Shown: positions 15,755 to 25,146, counted from the first letter of the stretch. The stretch: 64,000 nucleotides of DNA from Aneurinibacillus sp. REN35 (GCF_041379945.2 NZ_JBFTXJ020000002.1:517838-581837), one strand, 5' to 3'. Translations and numbers: made by a program. The notes: generated by a model from the letters alone, not told the origin.

Positions 15755-18530
15755 TGTCCGCTCCCCTCTCTTCTTTTGTCTGCTGCACGTTATTATCAGT
15801 AAGCGTATACGTCCGTACCGCTCCTTCCCATCGCCCTATATCATGTAATGCTTGAGCGAGCGCTTTAGGCTCCGATGTTCCTGCCACATGCGTCGCTTCC
15901 TGCATCAGCATCACGGCATCGTACCCGAACGCAGCCATCCGATCTGGTATTTCACCATATACCTCCTTATATTGTGCTACAAATTGTCGGGTCTGTTTCC
16001 TCTCTGAAGCAGCGTCGAAATCTGTCAACCAATGTATAGAGGCATTCATATTTTCCTCGGTTACTTTTTCACCGGAGATATACAGCAGAGGGAGCGAAGG
16101 CACAGCAGAGCCGTTCTCCTGCAGCACTGTTTTGGCAAGGGACCCATCAGGATCAAACACGACACAGAGCTGTGTGCCAAAACGCACCCACTTCTCCAGT
16201 GTCTGTCCTATCAACAGGCGCGAATGTGTTCCTGCAATTCGATCTGTGACAGTAATTCCCTGCTGTTCCGCCGACCTCTCCAGTGCACTAGCGAATCGTC
16301 TTCCTTCCTCACTGTCGGCATAATAAATGGAAATATGACGATACGTTTGCTTAGCAAGCAATGAAGACGCAGCGTGTGCATACGCCTCAGGTGAGAGCTG
16401 CAATGCATATCGATGCCCCGTTCCCTTTGTCTGTTCCCCATCAATCATAAGTACAGGCGTATCCTCAGGCAAAACCTCCGACACGAAAGAAGCCGCTACA
16501 ATAAAAGAAGGTGGTTGTGCGTATAAGGCAGGCTTTTTATCTGATTCAATATACCGAAGACGCAGTTCGGCACGAGACGCTTGGCGTTCCGCTAGCTGCA
16601 TCCCTCGACGCATCGATTCAGACATTGTGGTATCTAACGGCAGATACACATCTCCTACTGCGTAGGACTGGAGGGCAGATACAGGTTTGGCAGCAGGAGA
16701 GGGCTTCGCTCCGGGAATCAATTGCATTTCCTGCCATATCGGAATGACCGTGATCAGAGAAAGGAGAACAATGGCGGTACGTTTTGCATACGCAACCTTT
16801 TTTGTTTTCCCCGCATATTCGTAATCCTCCCCAATCATTCCTGCCAATGCAACAACAAGAGCAATCAGGACAGGATGAATGCCTGACCCCATCGCCCAAG
16901 GACCAAATAGAACCATGCCTCCCATCATCGCTAACATGGAAGGGCTTATAAGACGCAGCAATACAATAAACAAAAATAAAAAGAGAAGCGTACCAAAAGG
17001 CGGGACATCCGCTATCATGAGCCAACTGCCCCTTCCCATCAAGCCAATGTTAGCCATAACATGGGCAAGACCAACAAGCAGACCGAATGCCGCAAAGTCA
17101 GCGTAAGGAATCTTGCGGGTTGTTTCTTTATGCAAACCAATAAAAATGGTTAATATAAAAAATGCAGCAACGACAATCCACAGCATCTGAACACCAAAGC
17201 GTGGGGCAAAAATTAAGCCAGCTACCATAAGCCCCATAACAAGACCCGCAATTTTCTCCTGCAAAGACCACGTTCCCATCACACGCAACTGAACTTGAAT
17301 CATGCTACGATCCAGATTGATTGCCTCTTTGTTTTTGTTTACGATACCGACAATAAGATAAATAATTCCCATAATTAGCGCCATGGGCAGCGCTGCCAGC
17401 AGCCAATCCCCAAAGCCGATGTCACTACGCTGGCTCTTAGGCAAAAGCGCAAGTGCAAACCAGCAGAGAACAGATGAAGTAATAAATAAAAATGCATACG
17501 CCTGAAGCGCTGAGATATCCCTTTTCTTAGCAAATATAGGCATCGCTGTGCTCGCTCGTAGGCTTGCAGAAGGAACCAGCAGAGCAGCGACAATTCCTGT
17601 TATGCGCAGCAATATCCCGTATGTACGCCAATGCTCCGGGATTCGAATCGCCAGCATGAACAGCATGCGCTGCAAAATCCCTGTTCCTACGATCATCTGG
17701 GCAATGAATGCCAAAGCAAATGCGATAATGAGCGGCTCCTCCACAAAAGCAGAAAGCACCTGCTCAAGCGTAGCAACTTGAAAAACAACGGTAAGCACAG
17801 TCATCGCCGTAGCTGTCACCGCTAACGAAGTAAGCCGAAAGGATACGAGTAGAAAACCGGTACATAAAATAGAGAACATAGCGGCTAAAGTAAACGAAAC
17901 AGAAAGCTGCGACAATCCCCAAAATAATATACTGCCCCCCAGTAAAACCAGTACAGCATATCCCCATGTATGCGCATGAATTTGTGCTGCTTCTGGCTTT
18001 TCCATCCCTTTTCGCTTTACACCGGTATCCTGCAATCTTCCCTCACTATGGGAGGGCATAGGCGGTCGGCTCAAACTCACCTCTTCTTGAGTCGACGCAG
18101 TTTCTTTTTTCTGGTTTACCAAAGCAAGCCTTCGTGCCAATATTCCCGCAAATTGAACTGCTAATGTATTATGCTGCAACAACAAACGGTCAAACTGTTC
18201 TTTGTTTAAGCGCAGGACGACGACATCTTCTTCCGCCCTTGCCGAGGCAGAACGGGGATCGCCTGTCAGTAGGGACATCTCCCCGAAATATTCCTTCTCA
18301 TGTAGCAGTGCCAGCGTCCGTTCATTCTCTTCTTCGGGAAGAAAAATCCGCACGACCCCCTGCATAATAATATACAAGCAGTCACCAAGCTCCCCTTCTT
18401 CGAACAAAACATCCCCTTTGCGGAACTGCTGCTGGGTAAACTCTGGCAGCAGCATCGCTTTATGCACTCTATCTAAATCTTCAAAAAGCGGTATCTCTAA
18501 AAACGTCAGCTTATCCAAAGATACTAGCAT
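15732..18530 (-). CDS. Triple fusion: cNMP-binding domain, DASS-like transporter, LivJ-like binding domain
   Basis: A 932-residue protein with an architecture I do not recognise as a described family. Residues 1-140 are a cyclic-nucleotide domain with a canonical phosphate cassette, YFGEMSLLTGDPRSASARA (Glu84, Arg93). Residues about 190-610 hold ten or more membrane helices like the SLC13/DASS or citrate-transporter class. Residues about 625-900 resemble a type 1 periplasmic binding fold of the leucine-binding kind (HISIYYADSEEGRRFASAL, AAFGYDAVMLMQEA). Cyclic nucleotide inside and ligand outside could both control the membrane part. The ATG at 18530 sits directly after GGGAGG, so a TTG 12 bases downstream may be the real start. 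Function is inferred. Confidence 0.8.
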   Translation of the reverse strand: MLVSLDKLTFLEIPLFEDLDRVHKAMLLPEFTQQQFRKGDVLFEEGELGDCLYIIMQGVVRIFLPEEENERTLALLHEKEYFGEMSLLTGDPRSASARAEEDVVVLRLNKEQFDRLLLQHNTLAVQFAGILARRLALVNQKKETASTQEEVSLSRPPMPSHSEGRLQDTGVKRKGMEKPEAAQIHAHTWGYAVLVLLGGSILFWGLSQLSVSFTLAAMFSILCTGFLLVSFRLTSLAVTATAMTVLTVVFQVATLEQVLSAFVEEPLIIAFALAFIAQMIVGTGILQRMLFMLAIRIPEHWRTYGILLRITGIVAALLVPSASLRASTAMPIFAKKRDISALQAYAFLFITSSVLCWFALALLPKSQRSDIGFGDWLLAALPMALIMGIIYLIVGIVNKNKEAINLDRSMIQVQLRVMGTWSLQEKIAGLVMGLMVAGLIFAPRFGVQMLWIVVAAFFILTIFIGLHKETTRKIPYADFAAFGLLVGLAHVMANIGLMGRGSWLMIADVPPFGTLLFLFLFIVLLRLISPSMLAMMGGMVLFGPWAMGSGIHPVLIALVVALAGMIGEDYEYAGKTKKVAYAKRTAIVLLSLITVIPIWQEMQLIPGAKPSPAAKPVSALQSYAVGDVYLPLDTTMSESMRRGMQLAERQASRAELRLRYIESDKKPALYAQPPSFIVAASFVSEVLPEDTPVLMIDGEQTKGTGHRYALQLSPEAYAHAASSLLAKQTYRHISIYYADSEEGRRFASALERSAEQQGITVTDRIAGTHSRLLIGQTLEKWVRFGTQLCVVFDPDGSLAKTVLQENGSAVPSLPLLYISGEKVTEENMNASIHWLTDFDAASERKQTRQFVAQYKEVYGEIPDRMAAFGYDAVMLMQEATHVAGTSEPKALAQALHDIGRWEGAVRTYTLTDNNVQQTKEERGADNESKSIP

Positions 18531-18572
18531 CCTCCCTTATTATTCGCACCAACATGCTAGCACGAGTACTAG

Positions 18573-19709
18573 TTATATATTCGCCCAGAATCCAAGCAAC
18601 CCAGCCCAATTACCGATAAAAAAGTGGGATACGCTAACGCCTATTAGGTTCTGATGGCGCGTGTACATCCATCCCCAAAGCCAGCTTGTAACGAGAGCCG
18701 CTACTCCTAAATCAAGCGAGGAATGAAGGTGCAGTGCACCGAAAATAAGCGAAGTCACAAGAATGGCAACAAAAGAGCGAAAGCGGCCCACCAAGAGCCG
18801 GGCAATGGAACTCTGCATAACACCTCGGGCGATAAATTCCTGTAGAGGGGCGACAACCACATACGTTAGATATGTCCAATCAAATAATTGAAATGAAATT
18901 AATTCTGAACCGTACATATTTATACCGGACTGAAGCAACAACCATTTTCCGACTAACAAAACGACCATGCATAAGACAGCGATCCACAGCCCTTCTCCAA
19001 GCGCACGCTTGCCGCCTTTCCATGTAACACCAAAGCTTGATAAAGACTGACTGCTTTGATAAATAATTCCGATAATCGCGCATAACACAAGCAATTCAAC
19101 ACCGCGTGAGATGATATACGTCATTATCTCCGCTTGACTGCCTGCCAGCCGAATCACAAATGCATACAGGCTGACAATCACAACGGTGATGATGAAGATG
19201 AATCCTAGCTCCACACGCACTTGAAAAGCTGCCCTCAGCTCCTCATTTTTGGCGTCCAAATCATCGTACGCAAGCTTTAAGCGATCATACAGCTTTTTGA
19301 ACAGCGCACCAAAAACTTCGGGAAACAACTGGGTCAACTCGTCAAATTCCCGTTTATGCATCCGAAATAAAACCGTGGGAATACGCGCCTTAACCGTTGC
19401 TGCACGAGGTTTGTTTGTAAACAACGCCAGCTCGCCGAAATAATCACCTTCGGACAGACGGTTCACCACCTTGTTACTTTCACTTTCCTTAATGACATCT
19501 ACACAGCCTTGATCAATAAGATAGAAGTATTCCCCATGCTCTCCCTCGGAAAAAATTGTTTCGTTGGCTTGATATTCTATACGAGTCATTCGTTCAAGAA
19601 GTACGGCCGCTTCATTTTCTGTCAATGTAGAAGACGGGGAATCCATCGCCAAGAATGTGCGTAAAGCCTGACTGTGCAAATACATATGCTCCTTTTCTAC
19701 TTGCTCCAT
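18573..19709 (-). CDS. cNMP-binding domain fused to CPBP (Abi/Rce1-like) membrane protein
   Basis: A 378-residue protein. The N-terminal cNMP domain has YFGELALFTNKPRAATVKA with Glu93 and Arg102, almost the text of a protein kinase A cassette. A coiled-coil-like linker precedes about seven membrane helices. The CPBP motifs are present, but the first is LQEFIARG (Gln290-Glu291...Arg295) instead of EExxxR; FGALH (His327) and HFFIGN (His362, Asn367) are intact. The first Glu is the presumed catalytic base, so peptidase activity is uncertain. CPBP proteins often serve bacteriocin maturation or self-immunity. The ATG at 19709 follows AGGAAGGTGGAT and is preferred over a GTG two codons earlier. Confidence 0.85.
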   Translation of the reverse strand: MEQVEKEHMYLHSQALRTFLAMDSPSSTLTENEAAVLLERMTRIEYQANETIFSEGEHGEYFYLIDQGCVDVIKESESNKVVNRLSEGDYFGELALFTNKPRAATVKARIPTVLFRMHKREFDELTQLFPEVFGALFKKLYDRLKLAYDDLDAKNEELRAAFQVRVELGFIFIITVVIVSLYAFVIRLAGSQAEIMTYIISRGVELLVLCAIIGIIYQSSQSLSSFGVTWKGGKRALGEGLWIAVLCMVVLLVGKWLLLQSGINMYGSELISFQLFDWTYLTYVVVAPLQEFIARGVMQSSIARLLVGRFRSFVAILVTSLIFGALHLHSSLDLGVAALVTSWLWGWMYTRHQNLIGVSVSHFFIGNWAGLLGFWANI

Positions 19710-19742
19710 ATCCACCTTCCTATCAGAGTGCCTGCTTGCTTT

Positions 19743-21221
19743 TTATTGTCCGCTTTCAATCACGACTGCGTTATACTCCTCATCCTCCGCAAGTAAAAAC
19801 GACAGGGCATTCTGCAAGTAACCCGCTTCGGCATATGTAATCCCGTCTTTTAGTACTACTTGAGCATTATCCGGACGAATGACAGTTACACTCCACGCCC
19901 CTTTTTTTAGCTGTACTTCCTTTGTTGCAGGCAGCCATTCTACTTTTGCCCCCCATTGTTCAAACAATGGCCTGATCGGAAGATAGGTCTTGTTCTCCTT
20001 CTTATACGGTTTTATGAGAGAGTTAAAATTGATAAGCTTACCGTCAAACCAGACCTGAACCTCCTGGCTGGCTGGTAAAAGTACGGTACCAGCAAGAAGA
20101 TCCTCTTCACTTCGAATGGGCTCTAGCCGCTGCGGCTGAACGGGTATCATCTTCACCTTGTTATTCAACGAATCCGAAACATATAGTTTTCCTTCTTTAT
20201 AAGCGAGCGCAACCGGTTGATTAAATTGTCCACTTTCAGTCGGACCTGCTGCATCCCCCGGTGCACGCTGTCCTGCAATCGTCACGACCTTACCGTCCGC
20301 TTGAACAGCACGTATTCTGTGATTCAGACTATCTGCGACAAATAAAACACCATCCGTATATACAAGTCCTACAGGTCGATTGAAGCTTGCTTCTCGTCGC
20401 TCCCCGTTTTTGTAACCACCGGCCATATAGCCTGTATCCTGATTCACTGAAGTCGGTTTGCCTGCAAACGTATTGACTTTGTTGTCGGAGGAGATAAAGC
20501 GGATCAGATGGTTGCCGCTATCGGAGACATACAGGCCTTTGTTGTTATCAAATGTAAGACCGATCGGTTCATTAAAACGCGCTTCTAAAGCACCTCCATC
20601 CGCATAGCCGCCACTCTCTCCCCGACGTCCGGCAACGGTTGTTACGATACCTTCTGGCGTAATTTTACGAATTACATGATTTAGTGTGTCGGCAACATAC
20701 AGGTTGTTATCGGGATCGATCGCAAGACCGGTCGGGCTATGGAATTGTGCTTCCCTTCCCTTTCCATCCGTGTAGCCTGGCTTTCCTGTCCCCGCAAATG
20801 TATAGACTTTGCCGCTCGTAATTTTACGAATGGTATGGTTATCCGTATCGCTGATGTACAGATTCCCTTTGGTGTCCATTACGGCAAAGGACGGATTGTT
20901 GAACACGGCTTTGCCTGTATCGCCATCCGCATAGCCGCCCTTGGGCTGTCCGTACGCATCCGATGGCCGATCTGCTCCCGCTGCTGTCACTAGCTTCCCA
21001 TCTGCCAGTCGGCGAATTTTTTGATTGGCAGAATCGACAATTATGAGACCATCTGGACTTACAAGCAAGCCCCACGGCTGATTCAGTTCGTGAACCGTAT
21101 CGGTGCTTGCGCTATGAGAGGCGGCAGGCACAAGCTGTTCGATCGGAGCTGCGGCGTATACGGTGGGCGCCGTCAAGGCTAGGACGAGCGCCGTTCCGCA
21201 TATCACATGTTTTATTTTCAT
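19743..21221 (-). CDS. Secreted NHL-repeat propeller with stalk (copper amine oxidase N-like) domain
   Basis: The 492-residue protein starts with a signal peptide (KHVICGTALVLALTAPTVYA). Residues about 40-365 form six NHL-type blades, each with the pattern FNxPxGLxxD...LYVADxxNHxIRxI. The C-terminus (about 390-490) resembles the N-terminal copper-amine-oxidase/stalk domain common in Paenibacillaceae (FDGKLINFNSLI, TYLPIRPLFEQWGAKVEW). NHL propellers bind peptides, glycans or proteins. It is probably an extracellular partner or sensor of the island. Spacing is 27 bases to each neighbour, consistent with one operon. The ligand is unknown. Confidence 0.85.
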   Translation of the reverse strand: MKIKHVICGTALVLALTAPTVYAAAPIEQLVPAASHSASTDTVHELNQPWGLLVSPDGLIIVDSANQKIRRLADGKLVTAAGADRPSDAYGQPKGGYADGDTGKAVFNNPSFAVMDTKGNLYISDTDNHTIRKITSGKVYTFAGTGKPGYTDGKGREAQFHSPTGLAIDPDNNLYVADTLNHVIRKITPEGIVTTVAGRRGESGGYADGGALEARFNEPIGLTFDNNKGLYVSDSGNHLIRFISSDNKVNTFAGKPTSVNQDTGYMAGGYKNGERREASFNRPVGLVYTDGVLFVADSLNHRIRAVQADGKVVTIAGQRAPGDAAGPTESGQFNQPVALAYKEGKLYVSDSLNNKVKMIPVQPQRLEPIRSEEDLLAGTVLLPASQEVQVWFDGKLINFNSLIKPYKKENKTYLPIRPLFEQWGAKVEWLPATKEVQLKKGAWSVTVIRPDNAQVVLKDGITYAEAGYLQNALSFLLAEDEEYNAVVIESGQ

Positions 21222-21248
21222 GCTATATTCCCTCCGTAGGCGTATATT

Positions 21249-23069
21249 CTAGTTTCCTGGCTTTCTAAAAAGAGAGATACGAATTTGATATTGTTCTGGA
21301 GTACCTAGAGATATTGTTAGAGTATAGGGGCTATACTCTGTTATGTTTCCAAAGAATCCTGGTTTTAGCGCTATTTGAATGGAATCTGCTGTGCTGCCTC
21401 TAACCTCATAATCCACTCCATTTGTCAGCCTATATGTTTCCCCGGATACGTTATCATTAGAAAGTTCTAAATGTCCTAATGGCAGGCCAAAGCTTGTGAT
21501 GCTCACACTAACCTCTTGAGAAACAGGCGGATTAACTTCAATAACATCAGGTGTAGCGAACGGTTCTACACGGAATTCCATAATTGTTTGTTCTTCTTCT
21601 TGTACATCGCCCGTGTCCTTATTTTTCAAAGTACCGGGGAAAATGCTAATGTCTATGAGGGAATCAATCGGGATCGCTTCGCTTAGCTCAATTTTTAATT
21701 TGTTATTGTCAATAGTAAGACGATCTACAGACCAAGTGTTAGGACCCATATTTTCCCTTATTTCCACACCTTGTTGGAGTGCTGGCGGTTCATTCGGTTC
21801 GTCCGGCATCGCCTGTGCAATGTTCGTTGTAAATGGAAGGATAAATGTTTTGTTATTTACTACATACAAATGTTTATTATTCATAAACTCATCTCTAGCA
21901 AGTTCAGGACGCTTCACTTCTCTGGCCTTAAGCGTTACAAGCAGCGTATACCCTGAAGCAAATGTAAGTTTCACCTCGAAAGAATCTCTGACGCCAACTT
22001 CACCCTGCAGGAAATCGCTATGCAGCACAATCGTCTGCTGTCCGGATTGCGATCCGCTCTCCAGTCGGTAATCGGTTCCCTGCTGCATCACTCGCTCACC
22101 GCTGGCATAAAATACTTCTGTTAGTGAATCACCTGCAAGTGCTACTTCCATATTCAGATCTTCCCTCTCAACCGGATCCGGGTGGTACATGCCCTGAGAT
22201 ACGATAGTCGGCTTAACTACAGGGCTCGGACTGCCTCCACCGCCATCCGAACCGCCGCCTGATTGATCTCTGGATGGAGCCGTTCCTTCATGAATAATCG
22301 TCGGCGATTCTGCCCTCTCTTCATTTTGCTGCTCATTATCTTGTGCCTGCTGCTTTTCCTTCCGCGCCTTGTCAATCCGCTCCTTTAGCGCCTGCAAAAC
22401 AGGAGTCGGATTCGTCTTCAACATCTGCTCTACCTCTTCTGCGTACTCATCTAGCGCAAAGAGAGGCAGATCATCTACATTCAGCGCTTCCGGGACGCCC
22501 CCACCTGATGGAGTAAGATGCGCCTGCTCATTGGCATGAACGCTCGGTCCCGGTGTTCCATTAGGCTTTCTTACTGCAACCGTCCCTTCAATCACACCGA
22601 CAAAACTAGTATTTTGCTCATACTTGACAACGAATTCCGTCCCCATGACTCCCATGATTGCGGTCGGGGTTTTAATTTCGAAGCGGGAATCTCCGGTCAA
22701 TTTTTTCTTTACCTTAACCATTACACTTCCACCGAGCAGACTCATACTCGTCTTGCCGCCCATCGCTCTCGCGCTTTGTACAAGCTGACTGATGATGAGC
22801 TTCGTATTCGGACCAATAATTACTTCTTTACTACTGTCCAACTCCATATTCACCTTGCTTTTTGGACCTGTAATGATCATATCTCCCTGAGCAATCGCCA
22901 TATTTCTAAACGCTTTGATTGGCTTTTTCCCACCGCTTTTCTTCACTTCTACACTGCCTGAAACAGCAGTAATTTTCCCTACCTTTTGCGTATCCTTGGC
23001 TTGAGCAAATCCGGGTATAATGACAGCCATAATAAGCAGCAAAGATAGAAATGATTTTACCGTTTTCAC
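21249..23069 (-). CDS. Secreted FecR-domain protein with X2/Ig-like domains
   Basis: A 606-residue protein with a signal peptide (FLSLLLIMAVIIPGFAQA). A FecR domain spans about 30-170 (VEVKKSGGKKPIKAFRNMAI, TAIMGVMGTEFVVKYE). A charged coiled region (about 205-255) and a Gly/Ser linker follow. The rest contains X2/Ig-like folds, one about 285-385 with the GTDYRLESG pattern and one at the C-terminus with NGVDYEVRG. The start is GTG at 23069, overlapping the cyclase stop as GTGA and preceded by GGAGGGGCTTAC. FecR proteins with CHASE2 cyclases are a known pairing in Gram-negatives, so it may present an envelope signal to the cyclase. Confidence 0.85.
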   Translation of the reverse strand: MKTVKSFLSLLLIMAVIIPGFAQAKDTQKVGKITAVSGSVEVKKSGGKKPIKAFRNMAIAQGDMIITGPKSKVNMELDSSKEVIIGPNTKLIISQLVQSARAMGGKTSMSLLGGSVMVKVKKKLTGDSRFEIKTPTAIMGVMGTEFVVKYEQNTSFVGVIEGTVAVRKPNGTPGPSVHANEQAHLTPSGGGVPEALNVDDLPLFALDEYAEEVEQMLKTNPTPVLQALKERIDKARKEKQQAQDNEQQNEERAESPTIIHEGTAPSRDQSGGGSDGGGGSPSPVVKPTIVSQGMYHPDPVEREDLNMEVALAGDSLTEVFYASGERVMQQGTDYRLESGSQSGQQTIVLHSDFLQGEVGVRDSFEVKLTFASGYTLLVTLKAREVKRPELARDEFMNNKHLYVVNNKTFILPFTTNIAQAMPDEPNEPPALQQGVEIRENMGPNTWSVDRLTIDNNKLKIELSEAIPIDSLIDISIFPGTLKNKDTGDVQEEEQTIMEFRVEPFATPDVIEVNPPVSQEVSVSITSFGLPLGHLELSNDNVSGETYRLTNGVDYEVRGSTADSIQIALKPGFFGNITEYSPYTLTISLGTPEQYQIRISLFRKPGN

Positions 23070-24826
23070 GTAAGCCCCTCCAATTCGTATATGCGTATGC
23101 CTTGTTCCTTTCCTTTTACCTTGATCTCTCCTAAGGGTGCGGCCATAATCTGCTCTTTAACCGACTCGTATACCGCTTCACTTATGATGATCTGTCCTGG
23201 CTTTGCGTTGCTTTCAAGGCGTGCGGTCGTATTGACCGTATCTCCAATCGCTGTATAATCCATCCTCGTCTTTGAACCGATATTGCCGAATACGGCCGGG
23301 CCTGTATGGATACCGATTCCAAACGTCACGCTGCGACCGAAGCGCTCCATCAGCTTCTTCTCTAATGCAACAGCGCCCTCTTTCATCGCCCATGCCGCTT
23401 GCACGGCTCTCATCTGATGATCTTCTAGCAACAGCGGCGCATTAAAAATTGCCATGGTCGCATCGCCGATAAATTTATCTAATGTTCCGCCGTAGCGAAA
23501 AATACATGTAGCGGTTAAATCAAGGTACTCATTAAGTATCTCAACGATTTCTTCCGGCTCCGCCTGTTCAGATAGCGGTGTAAATCCCCTAATGTCCACA
23601 AACAACACAGTCAATTCTCTTCGAGTACCTCCAAGCCTCAGCCCTTCTTCACCATTCTCTAGAATTTGGCTGACAACTTGCGGTGCTACATATCTGCCGA
23701 AAATATCTGTAACCCTGCGTCTCTCCAGCAGTTCTTTCATATAATTAAATCCAATGACAACGATATAGCTGGTAATAAGAAGCGAAATAAGATAACCGAT
23801 TGAAATAATAATGCCTTTTCCATACAAATACGTGCTGCCAAAAATAAGACCACTAATGATCGCTACTAAAACAATAAAAGAAATCCCCGGATGCACTTTT
23901 CGGAAAAGATAATAGACAAAAAGTGTAGCCAGTACCAATATCACAGCGTTCCATTTCCAATCCAATTCCTGTTTGAAATTCTTCTCAAGCAACACCTGTA
24001 TAATATTGGCGTGAATTTCTACGCCATACATTTTCGTTTTATGGTCCAACGGAGTAGGGTAGTCATCTTTCAGCCCTACCGCATAGGGACCGATCAGCAC
24101 GATGCGATCTTTAAAATAATCGGGGGGTACCTCCCCGTTGAGTACGGACGAGTACGGAACCACTTCGAATTGCCCCGGCCCTCCCGCATAAGGGATATGA
24201 AAGCGGTTAAACGTATCCAGGGGAATATCCTCTGCATTCACTTGATGCTTTTGATTTCTTTCAAATATTTTGTAAATTATCCAAGAAAAACTCTCAATCG
24301 GCTTCTCTTTATAATGGAACGTATACAGAGATTTACGTACGACCTGATCTTCATCCGGAATAGTATTGATATGGCCCAGCCCTGTAGCCGCTTCCTTTAG
24401 TTCCAAAAACGGTTCTGATAGCTCTACCGCTTCAATGCTTCCCTGCTTTGCCGATGAATGAAATGTTCCGTAACGTGCCAGCACTACATTGCCTGCCCGT
24501 TTTACCGCGTCGATCATCTCCTTATTTTCTTCTGGATCATCAGACGGAACCGGAAAGGTAATATCAAAAGCAATGACTGCAGGTTTTCCCTGCGTAAGCG
24601 TATCAATTAGCTGGGCATGAACTCTTCGATCCCAGGGCCACTTCCCTATGTTTTCGATACTTTCATCATCAATGCCGATCACCACAACTCGATTATCTGT
24701 CCCACTCTCACGCTGCATAAATGTATCTTGAAAGAAAAAATCAATAAAATCCAATGTTCCTCTATACATAAAAAGAACCGCAAGCGCTGTTAGTACGGCA
24801 ATCACTTGACCTAGCCTAACCCGCAT
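23066..24826 (-). CDS. CHASE2 sensor adenylate cyclase, class IIIb
   Basis: The 586-residue protein has an N-terminal membrane helix, an extracellular CHASE2 domain (about 30-290), three membrane helices (about 290-365) and a class III cyclase domain. Metal Asp411 (VDIRGFT) and Asp455 (KFIGDATMAIF), the base-selecting Lys451 and Thr525 (YTAIGDTVN), and the transition-state Asn532 and Arg536 are all present. The Lys/Thr pair marks class IIIb adenylate cyclases such as cyanobacterial CyaB1, so the product should be cAMP. The start at 24826 is chosen because GGGGGAGGCGACTT precedes it; an upstream in-frame ATG has no such site. It leads the eight-gene operon. Confidence 0.92.
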   Translation of the reverse strand: MRVRLGQVIAVLTALAVLFMYRGTLDFIDFFFQDTFMQRESGTDNRVVVIGIDDESIENIGKWPWDRRVHAQLIDTLTQGKPAVIAFDITFPVPSDDPEENKEMIDAVKRAGNVVLARYGTFHSSAKQGSIEAVELSEPFLELKEAATGLGHINTIPDEDQVVRKSLYTFHYKEKPIESFSWIIYKIFERNQKHQVNAEDIPLDTFNRFHIPYAGGPGQFEVVPYSSVLNGEVPPDYFKDRIVLIGPYAVGLKDDYPTPLDHKTKMYGVEIHANIIQVLLEKNFKQELDWKWNAVILVLATLFVYYLFRKVHPGISFIVLVAIISGLIFGSTYLYGKGIIISIGYLISLLITSYIVVIGFNYMKELLERRRVTDIFGRYVAPQVVSQILENGEEGLRLGGTRRELTVLFVDIRGFTPLSEQAEPEEIVEILNEYLDLTATCIFRYGGTLDKFIGDATMAIFNAPLLLEDHQMRAVQAAWAMKEGAVALEKKLMERFGRSVTFGIGIHTGPAVFGNIGSKTRMDYTAIGDTVNTTARLESNAKPGQIIISEAVYESVKEQIMAAPLGEIKVKGKEQGIRIYELEGLT

Positions 24827-24918
24827 AAGTCGCCTCCCCCTTCTAGCACAACAATGCTGCACACCTCTTTATCACCATACATTTTATAGTAAATACCTCC
24901 CTTAATCCCCCGCCAAAA

Positions 24919-24940
24919 GTCATATTTATGGTAATATGAC
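24919..24940. promoter_or_regulatory. 22-bp palindrome upstream of the cyclase operon
   Basis: GTCATATT-N6-AATATGAC is a perfect 8-bp inverted repeat. Its total length of 22 bp is that of a Crp/Fnr-family dyad. The half-site is not the TGTGA class, so the bound protein is unknown. Confidence 0.5.
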
Positions 24941-25004
24941 TATCAGTGAACCGCTAGGCACAGCAGGAAGACCTATTCTTTATCTCGAATATGTCAGCTA
25001 TCCG

Positions 25005-25020
25005 TGTGCTCTTTCCCACA
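25005..25020. promoter_or_regulatory. Weak CRP-like dyad
   Basis: TGTGC-TCTTTC-CCACA matches TGTGA-N6-TCACA at eight of ten core positions and keeps perfect symmetry. It lies in the divergent region, 134 bases before the DUF3307 start, and could serve autoregulation of the Crp gene. Confidence 0.4.
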
Positions 25021-25146
25021 TCATTAACCAATATAGCAACAGACGAAATAAAAGAATGTAATGCAGACTACAGAATGAATAAAATATAAAATTTATACTA
25101 TGTAAGAAGAAACTGTTATGGAAAACGGAAGGGGGTCTTTATAGTA

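Larger units (their letters stand above)
24827..25146. promoter_or_regulatory. Divergent control region between cyclase operon and DUF3307/Crp genes
   Basis: This 320-base stretch has no gene. Towards the cyclase it has a TATAAA/TAAAAT-like -10 near 24881-24891. Towards the rightward genes it has TATACT at 25094-25099. It contains the two dyads listed separately (24919-24940 and 25005-25020). Both transcripts of the island could be controlled from here. Confidence 0.6.

Noticed and set aside
22150..22260. Gly/Ser-rich stretch as a possible frameshift in the FecR gene
   Set aside because: The frame is open and the stretch is a normal linker between the FecR and X2 domains.
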